Shown: positions 49,901-60,017 of the stretch, piece by piece
Layout of the letters: each line of letters starts with the position of its first letter
Numbering within the stretch: position 1 is the stretch's first letter
From: an uncultured Clostridia bacterium
GTDB lineage: Bacteria > Bacillota > Clostridia > UMGS1810
DNA: 64,000 bases
NCBI GenBank assembly: GCA_934454585.1
Contig: CAKSFP010000001.1
Coordinates: forward strand, 1 to 64,000
Direction of reading: 5' to 3'
Notes under the pieces: generated by a model
The model's database searches: none
Seen by the model: only the letters and a program-made list of their open reading frames with translations
Told to the model about the DNA's origin: nothing
Position numbers and translations under genes: made by a program

Positions 49901-52900
49901 ATGGCATTGCATTTTGTTTGCGGACGCGCTCACAGCGGCAAGTCAACGTATCTTAACGATATCATAAAATCAAAAATCAATAACGGACAAAAAATTATGC
50001 TCATCGTGCCGGAACAGTTTACACATATAGCGGAGAGCAGATTGCTCTCGTCCGTCGGCAAAATAATGGACGGATATATTGAAATCTCGTCGTTCAAACG
50101 CTTTGCTGACAGGACCAGGGCACTTTGCGCAGACATGCGACGCAACATTATTTCAAACACCGGCAGAAGCCTTGTTGTGTCGGAATTGCTCGAAAAATTA
50201 AATCTTGACTACTACAAAAACTCCGCATCTTTCCCGGGGTTTACCGATGTGTGTCTTGACAGCGTCAGCGAGATGAAAAAGTACAATCTTACTCCGGACG
50301 ATATCAGCAAAATGATTGATTCGACGGACAATGAACTTCTCAAACTTAAACTTGCCGACATGAAAAAAATCTATGAGGCATATGAGCAAAACATTCATAA
50401 GGCATACATAGACACGGACGATGTGCTCGACATTCTCGCCGGTCAACTCGCCGCCGGTGGGTTGTATGACGATTTTGTGTTCTTTTTTGACGAATTTACA
50501 AGCTTTATTCCGCAGGAGAGGTGTATCATAGCCGAGCTTATCAAGTCGGTGGATGTTTATGTGTCGCTCTGCATGCAGCGCGGAAATTCATCCGGACTTT
50601 TTCTTCCGTGCGAGGCAACTTACAGGCAACTTGGCGATTTGTGCCGCAAAAACGGTGTAAATAGTGACACAACATGGCTTGACGAGAGCTATTATGTGAG
50701 CGATGCTCTGCGCTTTGCCGAGAAAAATCTCTTTGCATATCCGACCGTGGAATATGAACCGGATCAGGATGACATATCCGTGGTGCGTGCAAAGAACCCA
50801 TATGCAGAGGTAGACGAGACAGCGCGTTCCATAGTCTCTCTGGTGCGTGACAAGAATTACCGTTATCGTGACATAGCGGTGATATGCTCTGATATTGACT
50901 CTTACAATGGCATTTTCAAAAATGTGTTCACGGACTATTCACTGCCTTATTTTATAGATGCAAAAACCGATGTGCTCAGTCACCACATTGTGCTTTTTGT
51001 GCTCAATATACTCGATGTTTATTTGGACGGCTACACATATGAGAGTGTGTTTAATTTTCTCAAGTCCGGGTTCAACTCTCTTTCGGCGGCATCTGTTGCA
51101 CTGCTTGAAAACTTTATACTCAAAACAAATATAACAAAAAATTCGTGGCTCGATGACGACCGCTGGAAGACTCTTCTCGGAGCTTATCGTGCCGATGACG
51201 GCGACAAAAAGATTATTTCCGACATAAGGGAAGAATATATTTTGCCGCTCGCTGCTTTTCATGACAGGATAAAGGGCAGAAACACGGTGATTTATATCGC
51301 CGCAGAGCTGTACAAATATCTTGTGTCTGTCGGTCTGGACAAGACAGTGGCGCAGTATGTGGATCAATTCAGAGAGAACGGTGACAACACACGCGCCAAG
51401 CAGTATGAAAGCGTGTGGAATGTCATAGTGCGTGTTCTTGAGGAAATTGCTGATGTTCTGGGCGACAAAAACGCTTCGGTGAAGAATTTTCGAAAATATC
51501 TCTATGTGGCTTTTATGCATCAAAAAATTGGGATTATCCCGACATCACTTGATGAAATAATGATAGGTGACATAGTGCGCACACGCACGGAGAAAGTGCG
51601 GGCACTGTTTGTTGTCGGAGCAAATGAAGGCAAGTTTCCGCTCGCCGTCAAGGATGACCTCATTCTCAGCGACCGCGACAAATTTGCTCTTGCCGAAATC
51701 GGCTTTGAATTGCCAAACACAAGTGCAGTTCAGGCATTCTGCAATCAGTTTTTAATTTACAGTGTGTTCGCCATGCCTACCGAGCGCCTGTATGTGTCGT
51801 ATTGCAATGCGGACAGCGAATTTGCAACAATGTCACCGTCTTTTTCTGTGGGACGGCTCAAAAAGATGTTCGGCAGAATCGAGCACGAAGATTTTTCGGG
51901 TGATTATTCAAGCATAGAGCTTGTCGGAAGTGCTGCCGTGACGAAAGATAACTTTGCTGCGATTCTCAGAATGACGGATAGAGGCGAGGAAACCGCACCG
52001 TTTTGGAAGTCTGTCTATGCATACTACATGAGGGAAGATCCCGGGGTTATCGACCGTATAAAGAATTTTTCGAATAAATCAAATGTTGCCGAGAGAATTG
52101 ACCGCGGAATAATGAAAAAACATATCGGTGACGAAATGTACTCAACGGTTACCCGACTGCAAAAATATTCTTCTTGCAGATATTCATATTTTCTTGCGTA
52201 TGTATTGTCGCTCAGGGAAAGGCAAATATCCGATTTGCGCAGTGTGGATGTCGGAAGCATAGCGCACGGGCTTATAGAAAAAATATGCCGCAATATGGAT
52301 GCGGAAAACATCGGTTTTGACTCAGTACCTGGCGGATATTTCAAAAATGTTATTGATGCTGCGGTGGACGAGTGTATCGAAAACATAGGCAAAACGGCGG
52401 CCGATCTTACCAAAAGGCAGCTTTATGCGGTACAGAGGCTTAAAAATGTATTGCTGAAATGCTTTGAGATGATTCGCAGGCAGTTTACCGAATCGAAGTT
52501 TGAACCGATCGGATATGAAATCGTGTTCAGTGATGAGAACATAGGCTGTATAGAAATCGGTCTGCCAAACGGTGAAAAGCTAAAGCTTACCGGAAAAATC
52601 GACCGTGCGGATGCGTATGACGCCGCAGACGGCAGATATATCCGTATCATAGACTACAAGACCGGGCACAAGATGTTTAATCTGAACGATGCAGTATACG
52701 GTATCGACATACAGTTGCCCGTGTATCTCGATGCGCTTGTCGGCATCAGTGAAAAAAACAAATACGGCGGTGCGTTCTTCTTCACTTTAGATGATTTTAT
52801 GCTCGATGCGGATCACGATGTTCCGGACGAAAAAATTGCAGAAAAACGCGACACCGCAATGAAACTTAAAGGAATAATAATCGACAGGAAAGATGTGCTC

Positions 52901-53203
52901 GATGCGTTTGAAAAATCTGCGGTTGCCCACAACTCCGGCAAAACGAGTGACGAACAGTTCCGCACACTGGGCAAATATCTGAAAAAAACAATTGCAGATG
53001 CCTGGGTGAGTTTGTCGGACGGCAATATCGACATGAATCCGTATCTGCGTGCCGGTGAGAAGCCGTGCACTTATTGCCCTTATCACTCTGTATGCCGATT
53101 CGATGAGTCACAGCCGGGAAACAGCTACAACAGACTTGTCTCTATGCGCGGCGAGCAGACATGGAAATATATCAAAGGAGAACTGAGCGATGTGGACGAA
53201 TGA
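49901..53203 (+). CDS. addB: ATP-dependent nuclease subunit AddB
   Basis: The B subunit of AddAB (RexAB), which resects double-strand breaks for RecA loading. The 1100-residue protein starts with a Walker A-like HFVCGRAHSGKSTYL, has a degenerate UvrD-like helicase fold, and a C-terminal RecB-type nuclease motif IRIIDYKTGHK. Four cysteines (YSSCRYSY, and CTYCPYHSVC as C-x2-C-x5-C) match the AddB iron-sulfur staple. The ATG at 49901 gives the normal N-terminus; in-frame GTG codons at 49889 and 49895 lie near AGAGGTG and are alternatives. It overlaps addA by 14 bases. Confidence 0.95.
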   Translation: MALHFVCGRAHSGKSTYLNDIIKSKINNGQKIMLIVPEQFTHIAESRLLSSVGKIMDGYIEISSFKRFADRTRALCADMRRNIISNTGRSLVVSELLEKLNLDYYKNSASFPGFTDVCLDSVSEMKKYNLTPDDISKMIDSTDNELLKLKLADMKKIYEAYEQNIHKAYIDTDDVLDILAGQLAAGGLYDDFVFFFDEFTSFIPQERCIIAELIKSVDVYVSLCMQRGNSSGLFLPCEATYRQLGDLCRKNGVNSDTTWLDESYYVSDALRFAEKNLFAYPTVEYEPDQDDISVVRAKNPYAEVDETARSIVSLVRDKNYRYRDIAVICSDIDSYNGIFKNVFTDYSLPYFIDAKTDVLSHHIVLFVLNILDVYLDGYTYESVFNFLKSGFNSLSAASVALLENFILKTNITKNSWLDDDRWKTLLGAYRADDGDKKIISDIREEYILPLAAFHDRIKGRNTVIYIAAELYKYLVSVGLDKTVAQYVDQFRENGDNTRAKQYESVWNVIVRVLEEIADVLGDKNASVKNFRKYLYVAFMHQKIGIIPTSLDEIMIGDIVRTRTEKVRALFVVGANEGKFPLAVKDDLILSDRDKFALAEIGFELPNTSAVQAFCNQFLIYSVFAMPTERLYVSYCNADSEFATMSPSFSVGRLKKMFGRIEHEDFSGDYSSIELVGSAAVTKDNFAAILRMTDRGEETAPFWKSVYAYYMREDPGVIDRIKNFSNKSNVAERIDRGIMKKHIGDEMYSTVTRLQKYSSCRYSYFLAYVLSLRERQISDLRSVDVGSIAHGLIEKICRNMDAENIGFDSVPGGYFKNVIDAAVDECIENIGKTAADLTKRQLYAVQRLKNVLLKCFEMIRRQFTESKFEPIGYEIVFSDENIGCIEIGLPNGEKLKLTGKIDRADAYDAADGRYIRIIDYKTGHKMFNLNDAVYGIDIQLPVYLDALVGISEKNKYGGAFFFTLDDFMLDADHDVPDEKIAEKRDTAMKLKGIIIDRKDVLDAFEKSAVAHNSGKTSDEQFRTLGKYLKKTIADAWVSLSDGNIDMNPYLRAGEKPCTYCPYHSVCRFDESQPGNSYNRLVSMRGEQTWKYIKGELSDVDE

Positions 53204-56200
53204 ACAACAAAATGCCATTGACGCCCCTATCGGTGATATAATCGTCACCGCGGCGGCAGGCTCCGGCAAAACGGCGGTCATGGTAGAGCGGATTATAGGC
53301 AGACTTACGGGTGAAAATCCGGTAGATGCCGACAAAATACTCGTGGTTACATTCACCAATGCCGCGGCGGCGGAGATAAAGGCACGAATCATGAAACAAA
53401 TCATAGCCGAGATAGACAAAGGCGCAGGCGAGACGCTAAAAAGACAGTTGGTTCTCCTCAACAACGCCGACATTTGTACAATACATAGCTTTTGTCTCAA
53501 TGTGGTGCGCTCGAATTTCAACAAACTGGGCATAGACCCGAATGTTAAAATAGGCAAAGCTAATGACCTGGAACTGATGAGAAAAAAGGCGCTTGATGAT
53601 GTGTTTGAGGAGCATTATGAAAACGGAGACGAAGTTTTTCTTCGCCTTGTGCGTGCATACGGCGGAAAAAGCGACGCTGCGGTTGCGGACATGGTGAGCG
53701 AACTCAGTACATTTTCCAAGAGCCTGCCCGACAGTAAAGATTGGTTGAATAATCTTTCCGTATCGGCAAAACACACTGCGGAGCTTATCATACCCGTTGT
53801 GCTTGATTATGCGGTAAAAAAATGTGCCGAGGCTGTGGGGATATATGACAAAATCATAAAACTGTGCGATCTCGATAGTGAATTTTCGGATATCGTAAGT
53901 TTTTTTGAACTCGAAAAACTTCCCGTTGAAAAGGCACGCGCCGCAAAAACATGGGCGCAGCTTTATAACTCATTGTCCGATGTAAACTTCGCGACACTGC
54001 GTCTTTCCAAAAAGTCGAACCGGGCACTTGCGGAAACGGTGAAAATACTGCGCGAAAAAGCAAAAAACATGGTTAAAAACCTTATGAAAACCTATGTCAA
54101 CACGGACGAAACCGGCGCTATGCGCGATATAGAACTTCAGCAGCCATATGTTGCAAAACTGTCCGAACTCGCTCTCGAGAGCGACAGAAAATACGCCGCA
54201 GCAAAAAAAGAAAAATCCTTGATAGATTTTTCGGATTTTGAACATCTGTGCCTCGCGGCGCTGCGCGACGGAGACAAGCCGAGCGAAACGGCGCTGGCAC
54301 TTTCCGAAAAGTATGAGGAAATATATATAGACGAATATCAGGACTGCAACAGCGTCCAGGAGGAGATTTTTAAGCTTATCTCCGGCACACACACCGGCAG
54401 ACCAAATATTTTTGCCGTGGGTGACATGAAACAGAGCATATATAAATTTCGCGATGCCGACCCGAAACTTTTCAAGGCAAAATGCGACACATATCCCGAA
54501 TATGACAGCGCGGAGAGAAAACCACAGTCCAAAATATCCCTCAGCATGAATTTCAGAAGCCGTGCCGAGGTCCTCTCTTGTGTAAACTCTGTCTTTGCCC
54601 AGGTGATGAGCGAGGACATGGGAGAACTGGAGTACGGAGAGAGCGAGCAGCTCCGCTTCGGCAGCACCTGTTACACCGAGACGATTGATGACAACAAATG
54701 TGCCGATGTGGTGCTGATAGAAAAGGGCGGCAGCGCACGCTCGGACGAGAATCCTGAGGAAACCGGCGATGAAAAGCGTGAATATGGCAGAGAGTACGCC
54801 GAGGCGGTGTATGCCGCCGGACGGATAAAGAAAATGATGGCCGACCCTGAGTATAGAGTGTTTGACAAAAAGCTTAACGCATACCGTCACATTGAGTACC
54901 GGGACATAGTCATTCTTATGCGCAGTGCAAATTCACACTCCGCAGCATATTCGGATGTGTTTGGTGCGGCCGGAATACCGGTATTTACGGATGTTGGCGG
55001 ATATTTCGGCTCACGCGAGATAGATTTTTTGATTAATGTTCTCAAAATTACGGATAATCCGCTTGACGATATTCCTCTTGCGGCTGTCATGCGTCACCCG
55101 GTTATAGGTTTCGGTGACAACGAGCTTGCGCAAATTCGCCTTTCAAACAAAAAAGGCGGATTCTATGATGCACTGTGCGCCGAGTCTGAGCGCGGCGGCG
55201 ACCTTGGAGAAAAGTGCCGCAACTTTGCACAGCTGCTCGGCAGACTCTACGATGAATCCAAGTACAAAAGTGTTGCGGAGATACTCCGTGATGTGATTGC
55301 CGCAACGGACTACATGACATATCTTTGCACTCTCGGCGATGCCGAGAGAGCAACTGCAAATGTGCGTATGCTTTTCCATAAGGCAGACGAGTTTGAGTCA
55401 AACAATTTCAAAGGCATATTCAATTTTGTAAATTACATTGAATCCATCAGGCAAAAGACGAAGGATTCCGACTCGGCAAAGGTGATAGGCGAAAACGACA
55501 ATGTGGTGAGAGTCATGACTATCCATAAGAGTAAGGGACTGGAGTTCCCGGTGGTGTTCCTGTCGCGGACAGGCTCTAAGTTCAACGATAAGGACATAAA
55601 TGCAAAGATGCTTTTGCACAAGCAATACGGCATCGGCATAAACATAGCCGACCCCGACCGCGGAATAACCTATCCGTCACTTGCCAAGAACGCGTTAAAG
55701 CTTGTAATGAAACGGGAGATGCTGTCCGAGGAGCTGCGCATACTCTATGTGGCGATGACCCGTGCGCGCGAAAAGTTGATTATTACGGCATACTGTGATG
55801 ATTTTACAAAAAAAATCGAGTCGATCGAACAGCTGATTGCAGGCGAGGAATATAAGATTTCGCCTGATTCGGCATCGGCTGTGACATCATATATCGACTG
55901 GGTTCTGCTCTCGGTATTGCGCAATAAATCATGCACCTTTGCGCATGACGATTTCGCCGGGGGTTCCTTTGACGACGGCAGCAACTTTACCTGCATCCGA
56001 GTGGGCGAAAATTCGCTCACGATTGACGAGGACAAATCAAATACGGAAAATTTCGGCATTGACATCTGCGATACGGACAGTGAAGTGGAGCGCAGAATGA
56101 GTTTTGTGTATCCGCACGAAAACATGATATCCGTTCCTCGAAACATTTCGGTGACGGAACTGAAACGCATGGCGATGGAGGAGGACGAAACCGTCCACAA

Positions 56201-56765
56201 GCTGTATCCGACCGGATTGTCGGCACCGTCGTTTCTTTCCGAATCCAAAGCGCTGAGCGGAGCACAGAAGGGAACACTGGTTCATTTTATAATGGAAAAA
56301 CTCGATTTTCGCAATGCGGACGAGAACGGCATAAAAGAGCAGCTTGACAAAATGCTTTCCGACAATCTTCTTACCGAGGCAGAGTATAATTCTGTGGATA
56401 TCGCCCGCATGGCGCAGTTTGCCGCTTCCGAGCTCGGTGTGCAGATACTTCGGCATTACGACAGCTTTGAGAGAGAATTTGCCTTTAAGTATACTGTGAG
56501 CGCAAATGAGATTTATCCCGATGCGGACGACAGTGACTGCATCATAGTCCAGGGAGTAATCGACGCATTCTTTGAAAATGATGACGGAGAAGTTGTGATT
56601 ATTGACTACAAGACGGATCGAATCATATCTTCGCCCGAGGAGACGGCGGCAAAATACAAAGCGCAGCTCAGGTATTACTCCGAGGCACTCGAAAAATTGC
56701 TTGAAAAACGCGTTTCAAGCTGTTATATTTATCTTTTTGAGAGTGGAAATATAATAAAAATCTGA
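53190..56765 (+). CDS. addA: Helicase-nuclease subunit AddA
   Basis: The 1191-residue A subunit: a UvrD/RecB-type 3'-5' helicase plus nuclease. Motifs in order: Q-motif WTNEQQNAIDAP, Walker A TAAAGSGKTAVMVERI, VVTFTNAAAAEIKARI, IYIDEYQDCNSVQEEIF, FAVGDMKQSIYKFRDAD, MTIHKSKGLEFPVVF, YVAMTRAREKLIIT, and the C-terminal nuclease site VVIIDYKTDRI. It starts within addB, so the two subunits are made together. No addA/recF partner lies downstream; rplM follows from its own promoter. Confidence 0.97.
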   Translation: MWTNEQQNAIDAPIGDIIVTAAAGSGKTAVMVERIIGRLTGENPVDADKILVVTFTNAAAAEIKARIMKQIIAEIDKGAGETLKRQLVLLNNADICTIHSFCLNVVRSNFNKLGIDPNVKIGKANDLELMRKKALDDVFEEHYENGDEVFLRLVRAYGGKSDAAVADMVSELSTFSKSLPDSKDWLNNLSVSAKHTAELIIPVVLDYAVKKCAEAVGIYDKIIKLCDLDSEFSDIVSFFELEKLPVEKARAAKTWAQLYNSLSDVNFATLRLSKKSNRALAETVKILREKAKNMVKNLMKTYVNTDETGAMRDIELQQPYVAKLSELALESDRKYAAAKKEKSLIDFSDFEHLCLAALRDGDKPSETALALSEKYEEIYIDEYQDCNSVQEEIFKLISGTHTGRPNIFAVGDMKQSIYKFRDADPKLFKAKCDTYPEYDSAERKPQSKISLSMNFRSRAEVLSCVNSVFAQVMSEDMGELEYGESEQLRFGSTCYTETIDDNKCADVVLIEKGGSARSDENPEETGDEKREYGREYAEAVYAAGRIKKMMADPEYRVFDKKLNAYRHIEYRDIVILMRSANSHSAAYSDVFGAAGIPVFTDVGGYFGSREIDFLINVLKITDNPLDDIPLAAVMRHPVIGFGDNELAQIRLSNKKGGFYDALCAESERGGDLGEKCRNFAQLLGRLYDESKYKSVAEILRDVIAATDYMTYLCTLGDAERATANVRMLFHKADEFESNNFKGIFNFVNYIESIRQKTKDSDSAKVIGENDNVVRVMTIHKSKGLEFPVVFLSRTGSKFNDKDINAKMLLHKQYGIGINIADPDRGITYPSLAKNALKLVMKREMLSEELRILYVAMTRAREKLIITAYCDDFTKKIESIEQLIAGEEYKISPDSASAVTSYIDWVLLSVLRNKSCTFAHDDFAGGSFDDGSNFTCIRVGENSLTIDEDKSNTENFGIDICDTDSEVERRMSFVYPHENMISVPRNISVTELKRMAMEEDETVHKLYPTGLSAPSFLSESKALSGAQKGTLVHFIMEKLDFRNADENGIKEQLDKMLSDNLLTEAEYNSVDIARMAQFAASELGVQILRHYDSFEREFAFKYTVSANEIYPDADDSDCIIVQGVIDAFFENDDGEVVIIDYKTDRIISSPEETAAKYKAQLRYYSEALEKLLEKRVSSCYIYLFESGNIIKI

Positions 56766-56855
56766 TTTGCCTTTTGAGTATGGACGAGTATTCAAGAGCA
56801 AACAGGCGAAAAACGAAGTTTGAAGTTTGTAAATTGATTTTTTTCAAAAAAGTTG

Positions 56856-56884
56856 TTGACAAATTAAAAAACTTGTATTACAAT
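56856..56884 (+). promoter_or_regulatory. rplM-rpsI promoter
   Basis: TTGACA (56856-56861) and TACAAT (56879-56884) with a 17-base spacer, 35 bases before the rplM ATG. Confidence 0.88.
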
Positions 56885-56919
56885 ATAGAGGTTGATTAAA
56901 GAAAACGGAGGTAAATCTA

Positions 56920-57357
56920 ATGAGTACATTTATGGCTAAACCGGCCGAGCTTGAAAGAAAATGGTATATTATAGATGCAGCAGATAAGCCCCTCGGTAGA
57001 GTTGCGAGTGCAGCAGCTTCTATATTGAGAGGTAAAATTAAGCCGACATTTACGCCTCATGTAGACTGCGGAGATTTCGTAATCATCATTAATGCGGAAA
57101 AAGCAGTTCTCACAGGCAAAAAGCTTGACCAGAAGTATTACAGACACCACAGCGGTTATGTAGGCGGACTCAAGGAAGTTCAGTACAAACACCTGATGGA
57201 AAAATCCCCTGAAAAGGCAATGATGCTTGCGGTTAAAGGCATGCTCCCCGGAAATACAATCGGGGCTAATTCACTTACCCGTCTTCGCGTGTACAAGGGC
57301 GCAGAGCATGAACATGCCGCTCAGAAACCCGAAGCTTATACAGGCATTATAAAATAA
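56920..57357 (+). CDS. rplM: 50S ribosomal protein L13
   Basis: A 145-residue ribosomal protein. It shows ERKWYIIDAADKPLGRVASA, FTPHVDCGDFVIIINAEKA, KLDQKYYRHHSGYVGGLKE and MLPGNTIGANSLTRLRVYKG, all typical of L13. ACGGAGG precedes the ATG. It heads the conserved rplM-rpsI pair; the 5' leader of about 30 bases is short, with no long ribosomal leader structure evident. Confidence 0.99.
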   Translation: MSTFMAKPAELERKWYIIDAADKPLGRVASAAASILRGKIKPTFTPHVDCGDFVIIINAEKAVLTGKKLDQKYYRHHSGYVGGLKEVQYKHLMEKSPEKAMMLAVKGMLPGNTIGANSLTRLRVYKGAEHEHAAQKPEAYTGIIK

Positions 57358-57371
57358 GGAGGATATAGAAA

Positions 57372-57764
57372 ATGGCTAACGCACAGTTTTACGGCACCGG
57401 AAGAAGAAAAAGCTCTGTTGCAAGAGTCAGACTCGTTCCCGGTACAGGAAAAATTCTTATAAATAACAGAGACATTGACGATTACTTCGGTCTTGAGACA
57501 CTTAAGGTTGTTGTCAGACAGCCTCTCGTTGCTACAGATACTCTTGGTAAGTTCGATGTACTTGCAAAGGTAAACGGAGGAGGTTTCACAGGCCAGGCAG
57601 GTGCTATCAGACACGGCATCTCCAGAGCATTGCTCACCGTTGAGGAAGAATACAGAGCGCCGCTTAAGGCTGCAGGTTTCCTTACAAGAGATTCCAGAAT
57701 GAAAGAAAGAAAGAAATACGGTCTCAAAGCTGCTCGTCGTGCACCTCAGTTCTCAAAGAGATAA
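57372..57764 (+). CDS. rpsI: 30S ribosomal protein S9
   Basis: A 130-residue ribosomal protein starting ANAQFYGTGRRKSSVARVRL and ending KYGLKAARRAPQFSKR, the S9 tail that reaches the P-site tRNA. GGQAGAIRHGISRALL-type segment is present as TGQAGAIRHGISRALL. AAGGAGG lies just before the ATG. It follows rplM by 14 bases, the usual pairing. Confidence 0.99.
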   Translation: MANAQFYGTGRRKSSVARVRLVPGTGKILINNRDIDDYFGLETLKVVVRQPLVATDTLGKFDVLAKVNGGGFTGQAGAIRHGISRALLTVEEEYRAPLKAAGFLTRDSRMKERKKYGLKAARRAPQFSKR

Positions 57765-57789
57765 TTTTTGCATTTTTGTCAAAAAAATA

Positions 57790-57818
57790 TTGCAATTGTT
57801 TATCCTTTGTGATATACT
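57790..57818 (+). promoter_or_regulatory. rpmE promoter
   Basis: TTGCAA (57790-57795) and TATACT (57813-57818) with a 17-base spacer, about 50 bases before the rpmE start. Confidence 0.75.
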
Positions 57819-57869
57819 GATATGGTATGATAAACAGATATACAAATTCACGAAAGAGGTGACTATATA

Positions 57870-58073
57870 ATGAGAGAGGGAATACATCCCAAGTACAAGA
57901 CCACTACCGTAAAATGCGCTTGTGGAGAGACATTTGAGGTTGGTTCCACTAAGGAGAACATTTCTGTTGAAATTTGCTCAAAGTGCCATCCGTTCTACAC
58001 GGGTAAGCAGAAGCTTGTTGATACAGGCGGTAGAGTAGAGAAATTCAGAAAGAAATACGGTCTGGACAAATAA
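57870..58073 (+). CDS. rpmE: 50S ribosomal protein L31 (zinc-binding type)
   Basis: A 67-residue L31 starting MREGIHPKYK. It is the zinc-containing (C+) form: CACG at residues 16-18 region and CSKCHPFYTG supply the cysteine ligands. AAAGAGG precedes the ATG. It stands alone with its own promoter and terminator between rpsI and typA. Confidence 0.98.
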   Translation: MREGIHPKYKTTTVKCACGETFEVGSTKENISVEICSKCHPFYTGKQKLVDTGGRVEKFRKKYGLDK

Positions 58074-58087
58074 CTCGAAATATTCTG

Positions 58088-58115
58088 AACCCCTTCGCAC
58101 GAAGGGGTTTTTTGA
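58088..58115 (+). terminator. rpmE terminator
   Basis: AACCCCTTCG pairs with CGAAGGGGTT around CA, followed by TTTTTT: a textbook intrinsic terminator. Confidence 0.93.
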
Positions 58116-58185
58116 TGTATGGTGTCACGGATAGTGTAAAACCAATCAAATCCGCTCACCCAAATAGCGAAAGGACAACGATTCT

Positions 58186-60012
58186 ATGGAAAAGAAAATA
58201 GAAAATTTAAGAAACATTGCAATTATCGCCCATGTTGACCATGGAAAAACCACCCTTGTTGACGGAATGTTCAGACAGAGCGGCGTGTTCAGGGCAAATC
58301 AGCATGTTGACGAGCGCGTCATGGACAACAATGACTTGGAGAGAGAACGCGGCATAACCATTCTTTCCAAAAACACTTCGCTTATGTACGGCGACACCAG
58401 GATAAATATTGTTGATACCCCGGGACACGCAGATTTCGGCGGTGAGGTTGAGCGTGTGCTCAAGATGGTTGACGGTGTGCTTGTACTTGTTGATGCGTTT
58501 GAAGGTTGTATGCCGCAGACGAGATTTGTGCTCAAAAAGGCGCTTTCGCTCAACCTGACCCCGATAATTGTTATCAATAAGATAGACAGACCAAACGCCC
58601 GCCCGTTTGAGGTGGTGGACGAGATGCTCGAACTGTTCCTGGAGCTTGATGCGACGGACGAGCAGTTCAATTCACCCGTGATATATGCCTCCGGCAGAGA
58701 CGGCTATGCAACTCTTGACCCCGAGACTCCCGGAAAAGACCTTGAGCCGCTGTTCAAGGCAATAGTGGAGCATGTACCGGCACCTGTCGGTGACCCGGAC
58801 GGACCGTTGCAATTGCTTATATCCAACATAGAGGCAGACGAATATGTCGGCACCATGGCTGTCGGCAGAGTGGAGCGCGGCACGGTTACGGTGGGACAGA
58901 GCGCCACTGTTTGCAAAAAAGACGGGAGTAATGTAAACATACGCCTCACAAAAATGTATGAATACGAGGGATTAAGCAGAGTCGAGTGCCAACAGGCGTC
59001 TGTCGGCGACATAGTACTTGTTGCAGGAGTTGCCGATGTGCACATCGGCGACACAATATGTGCTGTGGATTGTCTCGAACCGCTGCCGTTTGTGGAGATT
59101 GACGAACCGACACTTTCCATGAATTTCTCGGTAAACGACAGTCCGTTTGCCGGCAGAGACGGTCAGTATGTCACTTCGCGTCATTTGCGTGACAGGCTGT
59201 TCCGCGAGATTAACACCAATGTCAGCTTGAGAGTTGAGGAAACGGATTCTGCAGATTGTTTCAAGGTATCCGGCAGAGGCGAACTGCATCTCTCAATACT
59301 CATTGAAACTATGCGTCGCCAAGGATATGAATTTCAGGTATCCAAACCTCAGGTCATAAACAAGGTTATTGACGGCAAGGTTATGGAGCCTGTTGAGCTG
59401 CTCATTGTTGATGTGCCCGAGGAGTATGTGGGTGCTGTTATTGAAAAGCTTAGCGAGCGCAAGGGTCAGATGCTCAATATGACAGCAAGCTCAAACGGCT
59501 TTACAAGGCTTGAATTTAACATTCCGTCGCGCAGTATTATCGGATATCGGGCACAACTGCTCACGGATACCCGCGGTAACGGCGTCATGAACCATGTGCT
59601 CACGGGATATGAAGAATACAAGGGTGAGATAGAAACCAGGGCTCGTGGTTCTCTTATTGCTTTTGAGGACGGCGAGGCTTGCTCTTACGGACTATTCAAC
59701 TCACAGGATCGCGGCACGCTTTTCATAGGACCGGGCACTGAGGTATATGAAGGAATGGTTGTCGGAGAGACAAACCGCGGCGAGGACATAGTTGTAAATG
59801 TATGCAAGAAAAAACATGTCACTAACACCCGTGCGGCAGGCTCGGACGACGCTCTGCGGCTTGTAACGCCAAAAGACATGAGCCTGGAGAACTGCATAGA
59901 GTTTTTGGCGGACGATGAATTGCTCGAGATAACTCCGAATTATCTGCGCATACGCAAGAAAATTCTTGATAAATCTCTCAGGGCAAAGGCAAAAAGTAAA
60001 ATTAACGGGTGA
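58186..60012 (+). CDS. typA: Ribosome-associated GTPase TypA/BipA
   Basis: A 608-residue translational GTPase. G-motifs are IIAHVDHGKTTLVDGM, RGITILSKN, IVDTPGHADFGGEVERV and VINKIDRPNARP; EF-G-like domains and the BipA-specific C-terminal domain follow (LTGYEEYKGEIETRARGSL, LFIGPGTEVYEGMVVGE). It binds 70S or 30S ribosomes in stress or cold. AAAGGAC precedes the ATG. The stop overlaps the region of the next ribosome site; ung follows by five bases. Confidence 0.98.
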   Translation: MEKKIENLRNIAIIAHVDHGKTTLVDGMFRQSGVFRANQHVDERVMDNNDLERERGITILSKNTSLMYGDTRINIVDTPGHADFGGEVERVLKMVDGVLVLVDAFEGCMPQTRFVLKKALSLNLTPIIVINKIDRPNARPFEVVDEMLELFLELDATDEQFNSPVIYASGRDGYATLDPETPGKDLEPLFKAIVEHVPAPVGDPDGPLQLLISNIEADEYVGTMAVGRVERGTVTVGQSATVCKKDGSNVNIRLTKMYEYEGLSRVECQQASVGDIVLVAGVADVHIGDTICAVDCLEPLPFVEIDEPTLSMNFSVNDSPFAGRDGQYVTSRHLRDRLFREINTNVSLRVEETDSADCFKVSGRGELHLSILIETMRRQGYEFQVSKPQVINKVIDGKVMEPVELLIVDVPEEYVGAVIEKLSERKGQMLNMTASSNGFTRLEFNIPSRSIIGYRAQLLTDTRGNGVMNHVLTGYEEYKGEIETRARGSLIAFEDGEACSYGLFNSQDRGTLFIGPGTEVYEGMVVGETNRGEDIVVNVCKKKHVTNTRAAGSDDALRLVTPKDMSLENCIEFLADDELLEITPNYLRIRKKILDKSLRAKAKSKING

Positions 60013-60017
60013 TAATT

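Noticed and set aside
53970..54890. 306-codon minus-strand frame opposite addA
   Set aside because: Cys/Phe-rich translation without any motif; addA is well supported on the plus strand.
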